Shown here: piece by piece, positions 1 through 7,497 of the stretch
Layout: every line of letters starts with the position of its first letter
Numbering within the stretch: the first letter of the stretch is position 1
Assembly: GCF_002532075.1 (NCBI RefSeq)
Contig: NZ_LYXE01000153.1
Location: 1 to 32,095, forward strand
Length of the DNA: 32,095 bases
Direction: 5' to 3'
Origin: Candidatus Chloroploca asiatica
Lineage (GTDB): Bacteria > Chloroflexota > Chloroflexia > Chloroflexales > Chloroflexaceae
Made by a program: the position numbers and the translations under genes
The notes under the pieces: generated by a model
What the model saw: only the letters and a program-made list of their open reading frames with translations
Database searches by the model: none
What the model was told of the DNA's origin: nothing

Positions 1-72
1 GCCGTGCGCGCGACCGCCGCTTCCGTGGGGGCCGCACTTGCCCTGATCGGTGTCCCTACCACTTTGACGTAG
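1..72 (+). CDS. C-terminal end of an unidentified protein (partial)
   Basis: Frame 1 is open from the window edge to a TAG at 70-72 and encodes 23 residues rich in Ala, Gly, Leu and Val, ending LIGVPTTLT. The composition would suit the end of a hydrophobic or membrane segment, but the piece is too short to name a family. A strong hairpin starts 12 bases after the stop, and the next gene points the opposite way, so a + strand gene ending here is reasonable. An accidental open frame of this length cannot be excluded. Confidence 0.4.
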   Translation, partial: AVRATAASVGAALALIGVPTTLT

Positions 73-83
73 CCCTAACTTGT

Positions 84-118
84 CCTGGGAGCGAGGGCGA
101 GACGCCCTCGCTCCCAGG
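84..118 (+). terminator. Perfect 16-bp hairpin with 3-nt loop, likely 3' end of the upstream + gene
   Basis: Arms 84-99 and 103-118 are exact reverse complements around the loop AGA. There is no good U-run, so this is either a factor-assisted terminator or an mRNA 3'-end stabiliser. It is directly followed by the 13-mer CAGGCTTTGCCTG (115-127), which recurs at the centre of the hairpin at 24962-25000. Confidence 0.6.
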
Positions 119-147
119 CTTTGCCTGTTACCCCAAAGGTGAACCCT

Positions 148-186
148 TAGGTTCGAGCGGCAAGCAAAGCTTGCCGCTCGAACCTA
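148..186 (-). terminator. Perfect 18-bp hairpin with AAA loop, likely 3' end of the TPR-CHAT gene
   Basis: Arms 148-165 and 169-186 are exact reverse complements around AAA. The hairpin begins 5 bases past the stop codon of the minus-strand TPR-CHAT gene. Together with the hairpin at 84-118 it gives each gene of this convergent pair its own 3' structure. No clear U-tract follows on either strand. Confidence 0.6.
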
Positions 187-191
187 AACCC

Positions 192-3059
192 CTACCCCCC
201 GCCCATGGCGGTCAGGCTCCCCCAAACAAGCGGTGAAACGAGGATGGCATCAGGATCGTCGCTGGCAATGGTACGGGCACGTTGAATCAGGGTACGCTGA
301 CTCGCCGCCAGGGCTGTCGGTGCATCGGTACCCTGGCTGAGGCGGTCGTAGAGCGGCGGTAACATCTCAGGCAAAGCGCGATCATAGAGCTGCCAGAGAC
401 TCGCGATGACGTCGCGTGCGCCGCTCGCCAGAAAGGCGCGTCCCAGGTTCAAGACTTCTTCGCCAGGCAAGACTTCGCTCACCATGGTTTCACACGCCGA
501 AAGCACCACCAGCGCTCCATCCAGTTGCAGCCGCATCGCCTCGTCAGCCTGCAAATCGGAGTCCCATAACTTGAGATGCGCCAGCAAGCCTTTGCTAGCA
601 TAGACCTGTCCATGCATGGCAAAGTGGATCAGGCCAAACTGTCGCAGCGTACCCTCGGACGCCGCACGCAACAGGTGTTCGCGAGTGGCCTCCTCGTTCT
701 CCCAGCGCTCCGTCGGGCCTTGCCAGCGCTCAGCCACCAGATCGAGCGTCAGCGCCACGCCTGGCAAGGCTTTGGCACGCTCGCCAAACTCACTGACGCC
801 TAGCAGCAAGCCGGCACGCTGCGTGGCCTGCCGTCGATAGAGCGTTGACCAGGTGCCAAGCGCCGGCAGGATCTGGATTGTCGCACATTCGACCAACCAG
901 CGGCCCTCCATGCGCAAAGTGGCCCAGGGGATCGCGTGGAGCATCCCAGCAGGGACGATCAGCAGGCGTTGCGCTGGTTCCAGCGCACTCCAGACCTCAC
1001 GAGGAATCAACCGCTCACCCAACGTCTCCAGGGTAGCCCAGCACGTCGCTGGATCGCCAAGACCGCCATACGTCATCATGCGACGCGCTGGTTGCGTCGC
1101 CCGTTGGAGCGCCTGCCGCAGGGTCTGGTCATCGGCAATCGGGTAGAGTACGAGCCGATCAATTGTCACAACCACGGCAAGCATGCCACTTGCAACCTCA
1201 AGGTAAAAGAGCGCCATCCATCCTTCGGGATAGGCCACCGACCACGCCGCACGTAATTCCTCAAGATCCGGCGTCACTTCGGGTGGTTGGGGCAGGGGCA
1301 CCTGGTGACGTGCCCGCAACAAGAGGTCAACATAACCATCCAATGCGGCATCAAGCGCGGCTCCGGTCATCTTCTGATTCAGTGCCTCGCTGAGCGTAGC
1401 ACTATTGCTCACCAGTTCACCCTGAAACTCCTGGGGCACCCATACCTGCGAACTGTTCATCTGGCGACGCAAGGCCAGCGCCCGCTGCGAGTCGGCCAGT
1501 TCAACCACGGCCTGCGGATCATCGAGCTCCTGGGCAAGGCGCAATGAAGCGTTGAAGAGATCCATTGCCATCTGAAAGATCCCGCTCGAGGCGTGCTCGC
1601 TCGCCAGACGCCGCCGCAGGTCGGCAATAAGGCGAACGGCGGCGCGATAGTGGCCCAGGGCCGCTGTGCGATCGCCCATGACCTCGACGCAACGCCCAAA
1701 CCCATACAGCGCCCGCCAGCGATGGTTCAGCCGACCCTCAAGGTGAGGCAAGGCTGCCTCAAAGCGTTCACGAGCAGCAGCGGCATCACCGGCGCGCAAC
1801 TGGATCCAACCCTGTTCGATCATACTCTCGGCCGCCGAGGGCAGATTGCCTTCGCGGCGTACGATCGTTTCGGCTTGTCGAAACCGTTCCAGCGCTGCTT
1901 CACCGGCCCCCAGATCATCAAGGGCATAGGCTTGCGCTTGCAACACCTCGCCATACTCAAGCCGGTTGCCCAGTTGCTGTAATTCCTCGGCCACTGGCTC
2001 AAGCAACGCCAGGCTCTCGTGGGAACGTTGCAGCAGCCGCAGGGCCAGGGCCTGATTGCGTCGACTCAGGATCGCCTGTGGCCGCAAGCCAAGGCGCTCG
2101 AAGCTTGCTTCGGCACGCCGATACGAGGCGAGGGCAAGCTCGAAGAGACCACTGTAATAGGCACTATTGCCAAGATTCAGGTCGCATTCCGCAACATGTG
2201 ACGCCCGCCCAAGGGCCTGAAAACGGGCACGCGCCTGACTAAACGCGGCAATGCCCTCATCATAACGGCCCAGACCATTGGCCGCGATGCCAATCCGCTT
2301 TTCGCAATACCCGATGTTCTGCTCACTGCCGTAGCGGGCAAAGATCCTGGTCAATGCATACAACTCATCAATGCATCCGGCCATATCTTCACGACGCAAC
2401 GCAATCATCGTCGCCTCAGCACGCGTAATCGCCACATCAAACCCGTACCCGAACGCCTCAAACCAAGCCCGAGCCCGCGCAAAGGCATCAAGAGCATCAT
2501 CGAGCCGACTGATATTTGAGAGCGCGATCCCGCACGAGCGCGCAAGGCGGGCATGATCAGCCAGCGTGCCCAGATCCTCGAGGGTCGGCTGGAGCTCCTC
2601 GGCGAGAGCCAAGGCCTCGCGCTGGTGCCCGCGCAGATTCAGCAGCGCAACCTCCTCCATGCGCGTGCGGAGCACTTCATCATGCAGACCAGCCGCTGCA
2701 AACGCCTGAGCCAGTTCACGCACAGCGGCCAGCGGATCGGCGATCTGCTCAAGCATCCGCAGCGCCTGAATCCGTGCACGCTGGACATAGAGTCCGGCGA
2801 TAGATAACCCCAGCGTCGCACAGCCTTCGCGGGCAACCTCAAGCATCGCCAACGCCGCGTGGATCTGATCGCAGCGCAACAGCGCAATCCCAAGCGTCAT
2901 CGCCGCATGGGCCTTCTCTTCGGGTGTACGATCAACCGCAGCGTGCCAAGCCCTTTGCGCCAGCGCAAGCCCACGTTGCGGCGCACGCGCGCTGATCGTC
3001 AAGATGCGGGCGCATGCCAGGGGCGTATGGGGGTGATCAAGGGTTAGCTGTAGCATCAT
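192..3059 (-). CDS. TPR-repeat protein with C-terminal CHAT (caspase-like) peptidase domain
   Basis: This 955-residue protein begins with roughly 500 residues of helical TPR-like repeats rich in Ala, Leu and Arg, with recurrent A-L-A and Y-x-x-A patterns (for example DEGIAAFSQARARFQALG). The C-terminal third is a CHAT domain. It has the His motif HFAMHG (His about 816) and the Cys motif VVLSACET (Cys about 856), followed by the family pattern GEEVLNLGRAFLASGA and ASLW. Both members of the catalytic dyad are present, so it could be an active cysteine peptidase; TPR arrays in this family usually serve as the sensing or partner-binding part. No signal peptide or membrane segment is seen, so it is probably cytoplasmic. 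The start is a double ATG (MM) immediately after the stop of the cation exchanger gene, with no spacer and no clear ribosome binding site, which implies translational coupling. The substrate is unknown. Confidence 0.9.
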   Translation of the reverse strand: MMLQLTLDHPHTPLACARILTISARAPQRGLALAQRAWHAAVDRTPEEKAHAAMTLGIALLRCDQIHAALAMLEVAREGCATLGLSIAGLYVQRARIQALRMLEQIADPLAAVRELAQAFAAAGLHDEVLRTRMEEVALLNLRGHQREALALAEELQPTLEDLGTLADHARLARSCGIALSNISRLDDALDAFARARAWFEAFGYGFDVAITRAEATMIALRREDMAGCIDELYALTRIFARYGSEQNIGYCEKRIGIAANGLGRYDEGIAAFSQARARFQALGRASHVAECDLNLGNSAYYSGLFELALASYRRAEASFERLGLRPQAILSRRNQALALRLLQRSHESLALLEPVAEELQQLGNRLEYGEVLQAQAYALDDLGAGEAALERFRQAETIVRREGNLPSAAESMIEQGWIQLRAGDAAAARERFEAALPHLEGRLNHRWRALYGFGRCVEVMGDRTAALGHYRAAVRLIADLRRRLASEHASSGIFQMAMDLFNASLRLAQELDDPQAVVELADSQRALALRRQMNSSQVWVPQEFQGELVSNSATLSEALNQKMTGAALDAALDGYVDLLLRARHQVPLPQPPEVTPDLEELRAAWSVAYPEGWMALFYLEVASGMLAVVVTIDRLVLYPIADDQTLRQALQRATQPARRMMTYGGLGDPATCWATLETLGERLIPREVWSALEPAQRLLIVPAGMLHAIPWATLRMEGRWLVECATIQILPALGTWSTLYRRQATQRAGLLLGVSEFGERAKALPGVALTLDLVAERWQGPTERWENEEATREHLLRAASEGTLRQFGLIHFAMHGQVYASKGLLAHLKLWDSDLQADEAMRLQLDGALVVLSACETMVSEVLPGEEVLNLGRAFLASGARDVIASLWQLYDRALPEMLPPLYDRLSQGTDAPTALAASQRTLIQRARTIASDDPDAILVSPLVWGSLTAMGGG

Positions 3060-4160
3060 TTACCGCTGCATCATCCACGGAGAACCCTGGCGTCGTAGCG
3101 CCCGAACAAAGAACACCAACATGCCAACGAACGTGATGGGCACAAGCACAAAACCAAACACCGAGCTAAAGAGAGCCAGAATGTTGTGCTGCATCGCATT
3201 CAAAATCAAAAAGCCTGTATAGGCCAGATAATAGCCAAACAAGAGCATCCCTTCGCCACGCGAAACAGTATAACCGGTAAAGAGGATGGGCAGACACGCG
3301 AACGAGACAAGGATCATCACCGGAAGATCAAACCGCAAGGCCTCAACAGGAATATTCACCCCATTGGGAATCAGCAAACCGGTCAAACCCAGGATGGCGA
3401 GAATATTGAAGATATTGCTGCCAATCACATTGCCTACCGCGATATCGCGTTGACCACGCACAGCCGCCACAAGCGAGGCCGCAACCTCGGGCAGCGAGGT
3501 ACCAACCGCAATGATCGTCAACCCAATAATCAACTCGCTCAACCCGAAAAAGCGCGCAATTTCCACGGCCCCATCGACCAACCACTGCGCCCCAAGCGTA
3601 AGCAACCCCAGACCGGCAACGGCAAAGAAGATATGCAGCACCAGTTGTCGCGGCTTCTCAGGCAGGACGTGGTGTTCAAGTGCCTTACGTTTTTCCTCTG
3701 CTTCATGATCGCAGCGACTCTGATAAATCGAAAAGCTGAGATAGGCAACCAGCGCCGTCACCATAATCAACCCATCAAGGCGCCCAATGTGCCGATCAAA
3801 CGCCATCACAAACATCAGCAGCGAGATCCCAATCATCAGCGGGACATCAAGCCGGATCAACTGACGATCAACTGCCAGCGGCACAATGATCGCCGAAAGG
3901 CCGAGAATGAAGAGCACATTGAAGATATTGCTGCCAACCACATTGCCCAGCGCAATGGCCGACTGCCCATCCATTGATGACCGAAAGCTCACCGCCAATT
4001 CCGGCGCACTCGTGCCAAACGAGACCACCGTCAACCCGATCACGAGGGGCGAAATGCCCAGCACTGACGCGATGTGCGAGGCGCCGCGCACAAGCAGTTC
4101 GGCCCCGCCAAGCAGCAGCACAAAGCCAATGGCAAATAAGATAAGCGTCACTATACTCAT
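3060..4160 (-). CDS. Calcium/sodium antiporter, CaCA superfamily (YrbG-like)
   Basis: A 366-residue integral membrane protein with about ten hydrophobic segments. It carries the two inverted alpha-repeats that define the family: GLTVVSFGTSAPELAVS with GNVVGSNIFN in the first half, and GLTIIAVGTSLPEVAAS with GNVIGSNIFN in the second. The acidic residues in the PE motifs are the known ion-binding positions. A charged cytoplasmic loop (about residues 150-170) separates the halves, as usual. It probably exports Ca2+ in exchange for Na+ or H+ across the inner membrane. It is the first gene of a two-gene unit: its TAA at 3060-3062 touches the start codon of the TPR-CHAT gene. No strong ribosome binding site is visible upstream of the ATG. 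Confidence 0.93.
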   Translation of the reverse strand: MSIVTLILFAIGFVLLLGGAELLVRGASHIASVLGISPLVIGLTVVSFGTSAPELAVSFRSSMDGQSAIALGNVVGSNIFNVLFILGLSAIIVPLAVDRQLIRLDVPLMIGISLLMFVMAFDRHIGRLDGLIMVTALVAYLSFSIYQSRCDHEAEEKRKALEHHVLPEKPRQLVLHIFFAVAGLGLLTLGAQWLVDGAVEIARFFGLSELIIGLTIIAVGTSLPEVAASLVAAVRGQRDIAVGNVIGSNIFNILAILGLTGLLIPNGVNIPVEALRFDLPVMILVSFACLPILFTGYTVSRGEGMLLFGYYLAYTGFLILNAMQHNILALFSSVFGFVLVPITFVGMLVFFVRALRRQGSPWMMQR

Positions 4161-4198
4161 AGATCGGTCTGGCTACCCCTTTCGATATACTCCTAGAC

Positions 4199-4227
4199 AG
4201 CCTAACCGATTCACTGTCCATCGTCAA
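4199..4227 (-). promoter_or_regulatory. Possible sigma70-type promoter of the exchanger/CHAT pair
   Basis: On the minus strand TTGACG (4222-4227) and TAGGCT (4199-4204) are separated by 17 bases. The -35 box is good and the -10 box weak. It would start transcription about 30 bases before the exchanger ATG and lies between that gene and the MITE-like element. Confidence 0.35.
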
Positions 4228-4274
4228 GGCTCGCGACCAAAGCGTGCCAACCGCTCAACGCCGCTGCGTTAAAC

Positions 4275-4382
4275 CCAATACGTTGCAAATAAGCTCACGC
4301 GAAGGCGCGAAGGGTTCGCTCACCTACACGAAAACCTTTGCGCCTTTGCGTCAAAAGAACCGCCTTATTTGCAACGTATTGG
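4275..4382. mobile_element. 108-bp MITE-like element with 19-bp perfect terminal inverted repeats and 8-bp target duplication
   Basis: The ends 4275-4293 (CCAATACGTTGCAAATAAG) and 4364-4382 are exact reverse complements. Both flanks are CGTTAAAC (4267-4274 and 4383-4390), as expected for an 8-bp target-site duplication; because the ends are CC and GG the duplication could be read as up to 11 bp. Inside, a GCGAAGGCGCGAAG-type stretch pairs imperfectly with CTTTGCGCCTTTGCG, so most of the element can fold into one long hairpin. It encodes no protein. The right copy of the duplication contains the stop codon of the neighbouring 159-residue gene. Known transposases making 8-bp duplications include the IS66, IS256 and ISL3 families; none is present here. 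Confidence 0.85.
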
Positions 4383-4384
4383 CG

Positions 4385-4864
4385 TTAAACCCGCGCTCCC
4401 AAACGCGCTGCCGCCAACTCAACAACCTCTGGTAAAACAAGCCCAGGAATAAAAACATTCCCGCTGCGGATGCGCTGTAGCCGAATCGTAGGATCCTGGG
4501 CCATAGCCCGTGCTTGCTCACTCGTCAACCAGGTCAGTAGGGTCGTGAACTGTTCGGGGCGCATGGATTGTTCGAGCCCGGTGAGGACAGTACGCGCGAG
4601 GCCAAGCAGATTACCTCCAGCCTCCGGGCTCAGCGCTGACGGGGGCAGAGCGATAATCGTTGCCATTGGCCCATCAGGTTGCACGAGCACACGAATGAAA
4701 GCCTCGCCTGGTCGTGGCCCACTTGCATCAAACCCAACCACACTTCCCGTCGTAACCCCGCTGATCGGGATCTCGCGGCTGTCGGTAATCTCGACCCGCG
4801 CCCCGATATCAAAGCCAAGTCCTTCGTACCAGACAATTCCTGCTTCATTGGTATGCTCTGCCAT
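4385..4864 (-). CDS. Hypothetical protein, 159 residues, possible beta-barrel N-terminal half
   Basis: I do not recognise a family. The first 75 residues are rich in Val, Gly and Ile with short beta-strand-like runs (GARVEITDSREIPISGVTTG, SVVGFD, FIRVLVQPDG), which would suit a small SH3- or KOW-like barrel. The rest is helical and Ala/Leu-rich. There is no signal peptide or membrane segment. It lies 16 bases after the methyltransferase stop codon, and its ribosome binding site AAGGAG overlaps that stop (TAAGGAG), so the two are probably one operon. Its TAA stop falls in the target duplication of the MITE-like element, so the insertion ended exactly at the gene without changing the last residues (GARV). 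Confidence 0.75.
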   Translation of the reverse strand: MAEHTNEAGIVWYEGLGFDIGARVEITDSREIPISGVTTGSVVGFDASGPRPGEAFIRVLVQPDGPMATIIALPPSALSPEAGGNLLGLARTVLTGLEQSMRPEQFTTLLTWLTSEQARAMAQDPTIRLQRIRSGNVFIPGLVLPEVVELAAARLGARV

Positions 4865-4880
4865 ACGCTCCTCTCTCTCC

Positions 4881-5585
4881 TTACCCGACGCACTTGCGCC
4901 CCGAGACGATCAGCAAGACGGCGGCTATTTCCGGTTCACCAATGTTGACCGGCAAGCCAGGTGCGCCGATTGCCGCTGACGCGGTCTTCAAGTGAACAGT
5001 GGCCGCATCCACCAGCGGCATCCAGGCAAGCTCTACGGGCTGATCGGCTGCCTCAAGCAGGTAGGCCGCGATCCGCACATCAGCCAAACCACTCGCTTCA
5101 ACAGTACGCCGCAGCGTGCCTCCCAGATCGTCAGCCGGTTCTGGTGGTTGCATCGCGCTCGGCACCGATCCGGCAGGCCAGGTACGCCGCCGAACCCAGT
5201 AGTCGCCAGCCACTGCAAGAACGACCGTTCCTCCAGGTCGCAGCGTCCGCTGTATCTCCTCCAACACACCCGCTTGATCAGCAAAGAGGTGGAGTGCCGC
5301 GACACACCAGATCAGATCGACTTGCGCCGTGCCAAGCGGCAGATGGTGAGTGTCGGCAACGAGATAGGCCACACCTGCACTCTTGCGATCGGCAAGCTGC
5401 GTGCGATCAAGATCAAGCGCTAGCACGCAACCACCGGGCTGACTCATAGCCGCAAGCCACGCCGTTTTATGCCCATCACCAGCAGCAAGATCAAGGGCAA
5501 CAACGGCCCCCTCAGGGCTGGCCTGGCTCAAAGCCACCCGTATAAGCTCGGCATATGGCTCGTGCAACACGGCATAGTCATTCAT
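4881..5585 (-). CDS. Class I SAM-dependent methyltransferase
   Basis: A 234-residue protein with a Rossmann-type methyltransferase core of the Methyltransf_11 type. Motif I is VVALDLAAGDGHKT (about residues 27-40), the acidic end of strand beta2 is in VLALDLD, motif II/III lies around ADTHHLPLGTAQVDLIWC, and LRPGGTVVLA is the usual post-core strand. The first residues (MNDYAVLHEPYAELI) match the short N-terminal helix common in these enzymes. The substrate cannot be read from sequence: the C-terminal 80 residues that would decide it have no recognised signature. It is probably the first gene of an operon with the 159-residue protein and is divergent from the cyanophycin-synthetase-like gene, 47 bases away. 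Confidence 0.85.
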   Translation of the reverse strand: MNDYAVLHEPYAELIRVALSQASPEGAVVALDLAAGDGHKTAWLAAMSQPGGCVLALDLDRTQLADRKSAGVAYLVADTHHLPLGTAQVDLIWCVAALHLFADQAGVLEEIQRTLRPGGTVVLAVAGDYWVRRRTWPAGSVPSAMQPPEPADDLGGTLRRTVEASGLADVRIAAYLLEAADQPVELAWMPLVDAATVHLKTASAAIGAPGLPVNIGEPEIAAVLLIVSGRKCVG

Positions 5586-5597
5586 GCTGGCTCCGAT

Positions 5598-5626
5598 TTT
5601 CCAGGAATGCGAAAAAATGATACCAT
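5598..5626 (+). promoter_or_regulatory. Possible promoter giving a leaderless transcript of the CphA-like gene
   Basis: TTTCCA (5598-5603) and TACCAT (5621-5626) have a 17-base spacer; each matches four of six consensus bases. The expected start point coincides with the ATG at 5633, and no Shine-Dalgarno sequence precedes that ATG. Both facts fit leaderless translation. Confidence 0.35.
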
Positions 5627-5632
5627 ACTGCT

Positions 5633-6574
5633 ATGACTTCACCAATTGAAATCATTCAACTCGTGGCCTACGATGGCCCCAACATTCTTTCGCCCTCACC
5701 GGGGGTGATGCTGCTGGTGCGCTCGGATCAGCACCGCAGCGACCGCATGCGATCCGCTATCAAAGATGCGGCGCAATTTATTGGCCTGGTGCTCGCCAAT
5801 CTCGACGTCACTGCCGACGCCGACGCCGAGGGGGTGCTGATGACGGCAACCTTCGATACCGCCATGCCCGGCATCGGTGCCGCGCTCTGCGCATATGTCG
5901 TCACCGGCATGAACCACGAGGCCCTGGGTGATGAGCAATGGGATCGTAACGCCCCCCTGTACACCTTGCAGGCCCGACGACGGCGCGAAGCACTCCCTGT
6001 GGCGATCCTCCAGTTAATGGCCGAAGCGTACCAACGCGGCTTGCCAACCTTTATGCGCGAGGATGGGTTGCTGCAGATCGGCTATGGCGCAAAAGGTTGG
6101 AGCATTGATCCCGAACAGGTCGCCGGGTCTGGGGAAAAGCCGCCCCCGGTACCCTGGGATGACCTTGGTGTCGTGACGGTGATCGCAGTCACCGGCGAAG
6201 AGCAACGCGCCGCAACAGTAAGCCATTTGGTCACCACATATCAGTCCACAGCGCGCCATGTGGTAAGCCATCCTGCAGCCACCTTTGACAAGGCGCGTCG
6301 TTTGCTGGCCGATCCATCGGCTGAGGTTGTGATCCTTGGGCTAGCAACCGGCGACCTAGTGCGTCGTGGGTTACCGTTTGACCGCTGCGAGCTCGCCTTC
6401 ATCACTGATCGGGCAGGCCCACGCCCGTCTGAAGCCGCAAACGACGAAGCATGGGTGCGCGCCCTCGGCTTGCCCATGCTGCTCTCACCACAACCTGTAC
6501 GACTCAACCTGAGGGATCCTGGCTTGCAGTCGCTGGTGCCCTATGCGCCCAATGGTGTGCTTGCGCTGAGTTAG
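5633..6574 (+). CDS. Cyanophycin synthetase-related protein lacking ATP-grasp domain; degenerate Mur-ligase-like domain
   Basis: A 313-residue protein that I read as a reduced relative of cyanophycin synthetase (CphA). Residues 1-160 resemble the CphA N-terminal domain: YDGPNILSPSPG near the start, and RGLPTFMREDGLLQIGYGAK (about residues 136-155), which parallels the CphA segment RGIP-x-x-R-L-N-x-x-S-L-V-Q-LGYG. The ATP-grasp domain expected next is absent. Residues 180-260 instead resemble the CphA Mur-ligase domain: VIAVTGEEQRAAT stands where VTGTNGKTTT should be, and LATGDLVRRGLPFDRCEL parallels ETARGGILRxGLGFDRCD. The P-loop lysine and threonines are lost, so ATP-dependent ligation is very unlikely. 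A binding, scaffold or regulatory role is possible, but this is inference. It stands alone between divergent and convergent neighbours, with its stop 3 bases from that of the exonuclease gene. No cphA or cphB is in the window. Confidence 0.75.
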   Translation: MTSPIEIIQLVAYDGPNILSPSPGVMLLVRSDQHRSDRMRSAIKDAAQFIGLVLANLDVTADADAEGVLMTATFDTAMPGIGAALCAYVVTGMNHEALGDEQWDRNAPLYTLQARRRREALPVAILQLMAEAYQRGLPTFMREDGLLQIGYGAKGWSIDPEQVAGSGEKPPPVPWDDLGVVTVIAVTGEEQRAATVSHLVTTYQSTARHVVSHPAATFDKARRLLADPSAEVVILGLATGDLVRRGLPFDRCELAFITDRAGPRPSEAANDEAWVRALGLPMLLSPQPVRLNLRDPGLQSLVPYAPNGVLALS

Positions 6575-6577
6575 TGT

Positions 6578-7291
6578 CTACACCCCACCACTGCGCAACA
6601 GACTCTTAATCGAAAGATTGCCCTTGGGATCAAGGCGTGCCGCCTGGGCAAGAAAGAGTTGCGCCGTCGTCAGGGCATCATTCAACGCATCGTGCTCACC
6701 GAACACCGGCAAACCCATACTGGTGGCAAGCGCACGCAACTGAATCGCCGGGGCAGGTTGCTCGTGGGCAATTTCGCCGAGAATCTGCGCCCGATCATGG
6801 AGCCGCATGGCCAGACGCGCCGTATCAATGATCGGCCCGGCCAGCCGTCCTCCATAGTTCGTGCGCAAAGCTCGATTCAAAAAGCCAACATCAACCTGAG
6901 ACACATGCACCACCAAGATGCGTCGGGCCAGGTGATCAATCAGAGAGGGCAACACTGCATCAAATGTCGGTGCCTCGGCCACTTCCGCACGCGTCAGGTT
7001 ATGAATCCGAATCGAACTGGCATCAACGAGAAAGCCTTCAGGCGGGCGAACTAACGTACGCCAACACGTATCCAAGCGAATACGGCCCCCTTCAATGCCG
7101 ACCAGACCAATCGCCAACAACACATCACGGCGCGGATCGAGACCACTCGTCTCAACATCAAGCACCACATAACTCGCATCGCGCCAGTGCGAACGAGGAT
7201 CAGGCCATGGCCCTGCTTCATACGCTTGTAAAACAGCTGGTCGTTCGCGTTTGCGGAAGAGATCCCAGTTCCGTAAAAACACCATGTTCAC
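6578..7291 (-). CDS. 3'-5' exonuclease, DnaQ-like DEDDh family
   Basis: A 237-residue protein with the DEDDh exonuclease motifs in order. Exo I is VVLDVETSGLD (about residues 42-52), Exo II is VVHVSQVDVGFLNRAL with its central Asp, and Exo III is GEHDALNDALTTAQLF with the catalytic His and Asp. This fold removes nucleotides from 3' ends of DNA or RNA using two metal ions. The 40-residue N-terminal extension is typical of stand-alone members. The first codon is GTG at 7291; an ATG two codons later (7285) is preceded by a G-rich Shine-Dalgarno-like stretch and is also possible. It sits downstream of the cNMP/CBS/DUF294 gene, an association also seen in other bacteria. Confidence 0.9.
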   Translation of the reverse strand: MNMVFLRNWDLFRKRERPAVLQAYEAGPWPDPRSHWRDASYVVLDVETSGLDPRRDVLLAIGLVGIEGGRIRLDTCWRTLVRPPEGFLVDASSIRIHNLTRAEVAEAPTFDAVLPSLIDHLARRILVVHVSQVDVGFLNRALRTNYGGRLAGPIIDTARLAMRLHDRAQILGEIAHEQPAPAIQLRALATSMGLPVFGEHDALNDALTTAQLFLAQAARLDPKGNLSIKSLLRSGGV

Positions 7292-7340
7292 CCCCCGATT
7301 TGATGGCCTCTATGCCCCGCAGTCGTTGCGTACGCATGGC

Positions 7341-7377
7341 TCAACAGGTATCTACGCGCACCCTTGATACCTGTTGA
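7341..7377 (-). promoter_or_regulatory. 12-bp perfect inverted repeat between the DUF294 and exonuclease genes
   Basis: TCAACAGGTATC (7341-7352) and its exact complement (7366-7377) flank a 13-base spacer. It lies downstream of the DUF294 gene and about 50 bases upstream of the exonuclease start, so it could be a terminator hairpin or an operator. There is no U-run to decide. The rest of the 206-base gap shows nothing I can name. Confidence 0.4.
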
Positions 7378-7497
7378 ACCCTGCTCAGAGGAGGTGTGGA
7401 GGGCAATGCCCGTCCAAAGAAACAAAACTACGTCTGCGGTAATTTCTCAACGCTCTACCAACCACAAACACCCTGTCACTTCTTGCGCTGCCCAACC

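Noticed and set aside
192-3059. TPR-CHAT as part of a type III-E CRISPR (gRAMP/Craspase) system
   Set aside because: No gRAMP/Cas7-11, Cas1/Cas2 or CRISPR array is nearby, and the neighbour is a cation exchanger.
3186-3977. 263-codon open frame on the + strand opposite the exchanger gene
   Set aside because: Its product is Gln/Arg/His/Asn-rich with no family pattern, while the opposite strand carries an intact, clearly recognisable exchanger.
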